From Gammaproteobacteria bacterium (GTDB lineage Bacteria > Pseudomonadota > Gammaproteobacteria > Steroidobacterales > Steroidobacteraceae), in NCBI GenBank assembly GCA_025357835.1, contig JANYLM010000054.1, positions 1-37,553 on the forward strand: a stretch of DNA of 37,553 nucleotides, written 5' to 3'. Positions 32,457-37,553 of the stretch are shown here, piece by piece (the stretch's first letter is position 1; the number at the start of each line of letters is the position of its first letter). The notes under the pieces are model-generated. The model made no database searches, was not told the origin of the DNA, and saw only the letters and a list, made by a program, of their open reading frames with translations. A program made the position numbers and the translations under genes.

Positions 32457-35400
32457 ATGGGGTTGTCCGGCCGGGCAGGGTGGGCAAGTACTTTCCTGCG
32501 GGCCGGCCTGGTGGCGGCCCTGTTGTCAGGAGCGGCGAAAGCGGGCGACTCGGAGTCGCAGCGCTTCGCCGCTTTTTTGTCGGCGGTGTACCAGCAGAAT
32601 CTGGTCAATAGTCCGCAGCTCGCCACCGAGTTCGGCTCGAAGGCGGGTGATGACCGCTGGGATGATAGGTCGCAACGGGCGTTGGCCGCCGACGCGTCGC
32701 GGGTCCGCGGCAACATCGCCAAGGCCAAGGCGGGTTTCGTTTATACCAAGCTCGATGCTGCAAGCCAGCTGCAATACCGGGTCTTTCTGGATGAACAGCA
32801 ATTACTCCTCGATCGCTATCGCTGGCGCGATCATTTCTATGCGCTGAATCAGATCGTCGGTCTGCACATCGATGTTCCCGGGGTGCTAACTGGGCAGCAG
32901 CCGCTGCAAACCGAGCAGGACGCCGCGGCCTACATCCGGCGCATCAAGGCGGTAGGGCCGGCCTTTCGGCAGCTCGTGCTGCACATGCAGGCTCAGGCGA
33001 GCAAGGGAATCTACATTCCCAAAACGGTGTATCCGCTGCTGATCGAGGGCGCCCAGAATGTAATCACGGGAGCGCCGCACGATGCCGGGACCGACAGTCC
33101 TATCTATGGCGACTTCAAACGGCGCATCGGGCAACTCGACATACCGGCCGATCGGCGCGCGCGTCTGATCGATGAGGCCCGCAATGCCCTGCTGCAGCAA
33201 TTGCAACCCGCCTATGAGCAATTGATTCGGCTCTTGAAGACGCAGGCCGGCCGCACGCCGATCACCGGTGGCGTGTGGCAACTACCCGATGGCGATGCCT
33301 TTTACGAATTTCTCATTCGCCAGTTCACGACCACGGACATGACACCCGCACAAATTCACGAGATGGGTTTGGCGGAAATGGCGCGGTCGCAGCGTGACAT
33401 TGCGGCGCTCATGGAGAGGCAGGGGTTCAACGGCACGGTTCGAGAATTCATGGTCAAAATGAAATCGGACCCCCGCAATTACGAAACGGATGATGACGCG
33501 GGACGTGCCGCGTACCTGGTCCGGGCCCGCGGCATCGTCGCGGCAATGCAGGTCAAGATCACGGACGCCTTCAAGGCACCCGCACCGCTGCCGCTGCGGG
33601 TGGTGAGAACCGAAGCCTACAAGGAGGCGTCCTCACCCGTGGGTTTCTACGAAGCGGGATCCGCCGACGGCAGCCGCCCGGGAACGGTATATCTGAACCT
33701 GTCCGACATGAAAGTCCTGCCGCTGTATGAGCTGGAGGATCTGCTGTATCACGAAGGCATTCCAGGTCATCACATGCAGATTTCGACCATTCTGGTCGAC
33801 CCATCCATACCGCAATCGCGCAAAGTGAATGAATGGTGGCAGGACAGCGCCTTTGTGGAAGGCTGGGGACTGTATGCCGAGCGCTTGGGCAAGGACCTGG
33901 GCTTCTTCCAAGATCCCAATTCGGAATTCGGACTTCTGACCGGTGAGCTGTGGCGGGCCAGCCGCTTGGTGGTCGACAGCGGCCTGCACTACAAACATTG
34001 GACCCGAGAGCAGGCAATTCACTATTTGAACGAGAACACGCCGAGCCCCGAGGCTACCAATATCCATGCAGTCGACCGCTATCTGGCGGTACCTGGCCAG
34101 GCCACCTCGTTCATGGTCGGTATGCGCAAATTCGTCGCGGAACGTGAGCGTGCGCGACAGGCGCTGGGGTCGCGCTTCGACTTGCGCGAGTACCATGAAG
34201 TCGCGCTCGGCAGCGGCTACATACCGCTGTGGGCACTCAATCAGAAAGTCACGGCGTGGATCGAATCGAAGTCTCGGGAGGACAAGCCGGCGGCTGCAAA
34301 TACCGCGTTCAATCAGATGCTTGAGGATTATTGGCAGGAATATTTAGCACTGAATCCCCGTGCTGCCCTGTCCTACGGCGAAAGCCGAGACGAGGACCAA
34401 TTCGACGACTCCTTGCAGGATGCGTGGCGCGCACGCACGCTGGCGATGCTGGAGAAATACCTGCACGCCAGCGCCGAATTCTCCGCCGGCGCTCTATCTC
34501 AGAACGATCAGACCAGCTTGGCCATGCTGCGCGAACAGATGACCATGGCCAAGCACTTCTATTCGGGCGGCTTGTTCGAGACGTATCGAATGCTGCCGAT
34601 AGAGCAATTTCAGGGGCTGCATACTGAATTTGCCGCCGATGCGGCCGGCTCGGGCGCGTACCCGTTCAAGACGCTCAACGACTACGATAAGGCTCTTGAT
34701 AGAGCCGATCGCTACTCGCGGTGGACGGACGATGCGATCGCGCGCATGCGCGAGGGCGAGAAAGCCGGCGTGGTGCTGCCGCGCGTGGTGGTGGAGAGAA
34801 TCCTGCCGCAACTTCATGCGCATTTCGGCTTGTCGCCCGAGAAAACCGAATTTTGGCTGCCCATCGCCCATTTCCCGGCGATTGTCCCGCAGGCCGATAG
34901 AACGCGCCTGGAGAGGGCGTATCGCGTCAAAATCGCGATGGTTATCGAGCCCGCTTACCGGCGCCTGTTCGAGTTCATGCAGAACGAATACCTGCCTCAC
35001 GCCCGAGATAGCGTCGGCCTCGGACAAATCCCGGGAGGCGCGGCCTTATACGACTATGACGTACGGTTCCATACCACGACACAGCTTTCTCCTGCTCAAA
35101 TTCATGCCGTGGGCATCGAGGAAGTAACGAGAATCGAAGCGGAACTTGCCAAGGTGCAGGTCGCAGTCGGCTTCAAGGGCAGCTTGCAGGAATTCTTCGC
35201 CAGCGTACGAGCGGACTCCGCGCGAAAATTCACTTCCCGGGAGGACATCATTCCCGCCTTCGAGGCTGCCCGACAGAGCATCGTCGGCAAGCTGCCGCGA
35301 TTGTTCGATGTGTCGCCGCGCGCCGAGTTTCAGATACGCGCCTTGCCGCAGTCATCGAAGCACTCCCTAGGCAACGGCTACTATGCGGCGGCCGGTGCGG

Positions 35401-36008
35401 ACGGTTCGCGTCCCGGAATCCTGTGGATCAACACTTACGCACCCGGCATCAGCGACATGTTCAATGTGATGACCATCACCCTGCACGAGGGCTTGCCCGG
35501 TCACCATTTTCAGACCTCCATTGCTCAAGAACAGGCCCAACTCCCCAGCTTTCGGCGCTTCGATTTCACCAATGCTTACGGCGAAGGCTGGGCCCTTTAT
35601 TCCGAGTCCTTGGGCAAGGAGCTGGGCTCATTCGACGATCCCTGGAATTATTACGGACATTTGAACTATGCCATCTTGAGAGCCAACCGCCTGGTGATCG
35701 ATACCGGGTTGCACGCCATGGGCTGGGACGTCGAGACGGGGGTCAGGTGGATGATGCAGCATTCTTCCATGACTCGCGCTCAGGCGGCTGCCGAAGTGGA
35801 GCGCTATGTTGCGTATCCCGGCCAGGCACTGTCCTACAAGCTCGGCGAGATCAAGATCCGCGAGCTGCGGCGGCGAGCCGAACGGGAATTGGGCGCAAAG
35901 TTCGATTTAAAGGCCTTCCACGACCAGATACTGCAGGGAGGCAGCATGCCTCTGACCATACTCGAGCAGGGCGTCAATCGCTGGATTGCGGCTGCTCGCG
36001 CCAGATAG
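32457..36008 (+). CDS. Exported double DUF885 protein, putative metallopeptidase-like
   Basis: This 1183-residue protein has a signal-peptide-like N-terminus (FLRAGLVAALLSGAAKAG) and two complete DUF885 domains in tandem, about 33-605 and 610-1183. Each carries the family hallmark HEGxPGHH (432-439, HEGIPGHH; 1010-1017, HEGLPGHH) and a downstream EGWxLYxE (468-475 and 1043-1050). This is an HExxH-like set of ligands that suggests a zinc peptidase, but activity of the family is little documented. Typical DUF885 proteins are about 600 residues with one domain. The halves are diverged, so the duplication is old. It follows the TonB receptor by 4 bp; periplasmic or surface cleavage of an imported peptide is a reasonable inference. 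No clear ribosome-binding site precedes the ATG, suggesting coupling to the receptor stop. Confidence 0.92.
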   Translation: MGLSGRAGWASTFLRAGLVAALLSGAAKAGDSESQRFAAFLSAVYQQNLVNSPQLATEFGSKAGDDRWDDRSQRALAADASRVRGNIAKAKAGFVYTKLDAASQLQYRVFLDEQQLLLDRYRWRDHFYALNQIVGLHIDVPGVLTGQQPLQTEQDAAAYIRRIKAVGPAFRQLVLHMQAQASKGIYIPKTVYPLLIEGAQNVITGAPHDAGTDSPIYGDFKRRIGQLDIPADRRARLIDEARNALLQQLQPAYEQLIRLLKTQAGRTPITGGVWQLPDGDAFYEFLIRQFTTTDMTPAQIHEMGLAEMARSQRDIAALMERQGFNGTVREFMVKMKSDPRNYETDDDAGRAAYLVRARGIVAAMQVKITDAFKAPAPLPLRVVRTEAYKEASSPVGFYEAGSADGSRPGTVYLNLSDMKVLPLYELEDLLYHEGIPGHHMQISTILVDPSIPQSRKVNEWWQDSAFVEGWGLYAERLGKDLGFFQDPNSEFGLLTGELWRASRLVVDSGLHYKHWTREQAIHYLNENTPSPEATNIHAVDRYLAVPGQATSFMVGMRKFVAERERARQALGSRFDLREYHEVALGSGYIPLWALNQKVTAWIESKSREDKPAAANTAFNQMLEDYWQEYLALNPRAALSYGESRDEDQFDDSLQDAWRARTLAMLEKYLHASAEFSAGALSQNDQTSLAMLREQMTMAKHFYSGGLFETYRMLPIEQFQGLHTEFAADAAGSGAYPFKTLNDYDKALDRADRYSRWTDDAIARMREGEKAGVVLPRVVVERILPQLHAHFGLSPEKTEFWLPIAHFPAIVPQADRTRLERAYRVKIAMVIEPAYRRLFEFMQNEYLPHARDSVGLGQIPGGAALYDYDVRFHTTTQLSPAQIHAVGIEEVTRIEAELAKVQVAVGFKGSLQEFFASVRADSARKFTSREDIIPAFEAARQSIVGKLPRLFDVSPRAEFQIRALPQSSKHSLGNGYYAAAGADGSRPGILWINTYAPGISDMFNVMTITLHEGLPGHHFQTSIAQEQAQLPSFRRFDFTNAYGEGWALYSESLGKELGSFDDPWNYYGHLNYAILRANRLVIDTGLHAMGWDVETGVRWMMQHSSMTRAQAAAEVERYVAYPGQALSYKLGEIKIRELRRRAERELGAKFDLKAFHDQILQGGSMPLTILEQGVNRWIAAARAR

Positions 36009-36053
36009 GCCATACTGCAAAACTATACTGGCAGCGTTTGAGGGCTTGGCGTC

Positions 36054-37001
36054 GTGCAGGACTTGAATCTCCGCTATCTCTATGAGGCTGCCAAGCTTGG
36101 GTCGATGCGTGCGGCTGCCGACAGTCTCGGCGTCGCGGTGTCTTCGGTGAGCAGGCAGATCTCCCAGCTGGAATCTGAATTGGGCATCGGCCTGATCGAG
36201 CATGGCCGGCGCAATATCAAGCTGACCGAGACCGGCGTGCTGTTGATCGAGCACTTCTCGGAGCAGCTGCGCCTCAATGAGGCCTTCGACGCCAGGCTTT
36301 CCGATATCAAGGGCCTGCGGACCGGACGCATTCATCTGGCGATCGGCGAAGGTTTTATCGGGCAACCCTTGTCGAATCTTCTGATTCGCTTCAATGCCAA
36401 GCATCCGGGTCTGTTCATCGACGTGCACATGTCGGCTTCGTCCAATGAAGTGGTTCGTTTGGTCGCGGAAGATGATGTGCATCTGGGACTCGTTTTCCAG
36501 TCCTCCGAGGATCCGCGGATTCGCGTGCTGGCATCCGTACGCCAGCCGCTATGCGCCGTCATGAATGCCGGTCATCCGCTGGCGGCGCACAAATCGCTCA
36601 AGCTTGCCGATCTGAAATCCCACCGGCTGTGCTTGCCCGAACCGTCGCTTAGAACCAGGCAGTTGTTACGCACGGCCGAATCCATCGAAGGGGTGTCGTT
36701 GCAGCCGAGCGTCACCTCCAATTCGATTACGCTGTTGAAGAGCCTGGTGCAGTCGGGGGAGTTTTTCACGCTGCTGCCGGTCCTCGCCGTCAGTAAGGAG
36801 GTGGAAAACCGGCAGTTCGCTGCCGTGCCCATCGTCAGCAGCGCCCTGCAAGACGCTGCGGTCCAGCTGATCTGCAGGCTGGGCCGGCGCCTGCCTCCGG
36901 CCCCGCTGCGCATGCTTGACGCTCTCACGGCTTATCTAGAGGCATCCGGTGCGACAATTGACTTGTCGGGCATCGTCAAGGAGACCCCGACCAAGCCTTA
37001 G
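36054..37001 (+). CDS. LysR-family transcriptional regulator
   Basis: This 315-residue LysR-type regulator has its N-terminal winged helix-turn-helix at about 1-60 (YLYEAAKLGSMRAAADSLGV, then AVSSVSRQISQLESELGIGL). The effector-binding domain, about 90-290, includes IHLAIGEGFIGQPLSNLLIR and SSNEVVRLVAEDDVHLGLVF. The start is a GTG (36054) with GAGGG about 9 nt upstream. It follows the double DUF885 gene by 45 bp on the same strand, so it may be co-transcribed, and it is the natural candidate regulator of the TonB-receptor/DUF885 unit. The effector is unknown. Confidence 0.92.
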   Translation: MQDLNLRYLYEAAKLGSMRAAADSLGVAVSSVSRQISQLESELGIGLIEHGRRNIKLTETGVLLIEHFSEQLRLNEAFDARLSDIKGLRTGRIHLAIGEGFIGQPLSNLLIRFNAKHPGLFIDVHMSASSNEVVRLVAEDDVHLGLVFQSSEDPRIRVLASVRQPLCAVMNAGHPLAAHKSLKLADLKSHRLCLPEPSLRTRQLLRTAESIEGVSLQPSVTSNSITLLKSLVQSGEFFTLLPVLAVSKEVENRQFAAVPIVSSALQDAAVQLICRLGRRLPPAPLRMLDALTAYLEASGATIDLSGIVKETPTKP

Positions 37002-37097
37002 TCGTCGCCGATTGGACGGGCAGGTTGCGGCAAACGCAATGCAGTTCGGCGTTCAGGTTATTGATGGGACTGGCCCGATCCAGCAGCATGCGATCAC

Positions 37098-37484
37098 ATG
37101 AGCGACGCTGAGAGCAACGATACCGGGAAGGTCGAGGAGCGCTCGCCCTGCTTCGAGCTATACGACCTAAGGGTGGAGGTCATCGCTCCTCCCGGTGCGA
37201 GAATTCTCTGCGGCGCAAAACCCGGCGATTGGTTCGAGCTGCGCGGCGAGATGCTGTATCTGCCGCCTGGTCAGGGCTTCTCGATTTATTCCCTGGCGGC
37301 CTTGATGCTGCTGCTGCCTGCCAAGCAGCGCATTCTGGATCCGTTTGATTGGATGGCTTCGGATTCGGATGTGGCATGTCCCGATCCGCATTGTCCCACC
37401 AGGTTCAGGATCACGCGCTTGGCTAAGCGCCGTTTCGAGCGCAGTTCGACCACCGCGACTGCGCTGCCTTCCCTACGTAAATAA
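37098..37484 (+). CDS. TIGR04076-type small protein
   Basis: This 128-residue protein matches the TIGR04076 family pattern: YDLRVEVIAPPGARILCGAK, then PGDWFELRGEMLYLPPGQGF, SIYSLAALMLLLPAKQRILD and DPFDWMASDSDVACPDPHCP, ending FRITRLAKRRFE. The late Cys pair (ACPDPHCP) and an earlier Cys could bind a metal, but no function is established. In other genomes members are often next to an aldo/keto reductase, and here one starts 9 bp after the stop, so the two probably form an operon. The Thr/Ser-rich tail after residue 115 is outside the family core. Confidence 0.82.
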   Translation: MSDAESNDTGKVEERSPCFELYDLRVEVIAPPGARILCGAKPGDWFELRGEMLYLPPGQGFSIYSLAALMLLLPAKQRILDPFDWMASDSDVACPDPHCPTRFRITRLAKRRFERSSTTATALPSLRK

Positions 37485-37493
37485 ACAGCTTCC

Positions 37494-37553
37494 ATGCGAA
37501 TCCAGCTGTCCGATGGATATGAAATATCGCGCGTCATCAAGGGCGGCTGGCAT
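37494..37553 (+). CDS. Aldo/keto reductase, first 20 residues only
   Basis: The window ends 60 bp into this gene. MRIQLSDGYEISRVIKGGWH matches the N-terminus of aldo/keto reductases found beside TIGR04076 proteins (typically L..GYEISRVIKGGWQL). These enzymes reduce carbonyls or oxidise sugars with NAD(P)H. The ATG lies 9 bp after the preceding stop. The catalytic tetrad lies outside the window. Confidence 0.75.
   Translation, partial: MRIQLSDGYEISRVIKGGWH

Noticed and set aside
1..37553. CRISPR array or phage structural genes
   Set aside because: No regularly spaced repeats and no phage head, tail or packaging genes were seen.

Overview
The window is GC-rich, densely coded DNA from a Gram-negative bacterium. 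Three TonB-dependent outer-membrane receptors, AraC/LysR/TetR regulators, a secreted methyltransferase, a proteobacterial-type cyanophycin operon and a DUF885 protein together suggest a Gammaproteobacterium of Steroidobacter/Nevskia-like type. That placement is an inference from gene content only; no rRNA or complete tRNA is present.

Positions 1-1968 look like the end of an integrated element. An IS6-family insertion sequence, broken and folded into a near-perfect inverted repeat, is followed by the mobile mystery protein A/B pair (XRE regulator plus Fic protein). A 3' fragment of a tRNA-Lys gene on the + strand then looks like the far attachment site of an element that would lie to the left. 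Positions 1969-4336 are a gene graveyard: an RNA 3'-phosphate cyclase (rtcA) remnant, a beta-propeller fragment abutting an acyl-CoA synthetase fragment, a possible BrnT/BrnA-like remnant and a 28-bp tandem duplication.

Positions 4337-21420 hold accessory metabolism. A secreted methyltransferase is followed by an MhpA-like flavin monooxygenase divergent from a TonB receptor. Next come a TetR regulator with a clear candidate operator in front of a truncated cytochrome P450, a DUF2306-like membrane protein, a glyoxalase-like protein, and a second TonB receptor divergent from an AraC regulator. A secreted TPR/FG-GAP protein, a membrane protein, an uncharacterised exported protein and RarD complete the stretch. 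Stubs of a VOC protein and a glutathione S-transferase show further decay. The aromatic or terpenoid-like substrate theme is inferred from families, not shown.

Positions 21630-27614 form a compact minus-strand operon: cyanophycinase (cphB), cyanophycin synthetase (cphA), a stand-alone Mur-ligase-type paralogue that probably starts at a CTG overlapping the cphA stop, and an OsmC protein. Divergent from it run a sodium-dependent (NSS) transporter, an exported NTF2-like protein, a third TonB receptor, and, 4 bp after it, a 1183-residue exported protein with two complete DUF885 domains. A LysR regulator, a TIGR04076-type protein and the start of an aldo/keto reductase close the window. The most interesting region is 22-36 kb, where storage-polymer synthesis and breakdown sit beside amino-acid or peptide uptake and a double-headed putative peptidase.
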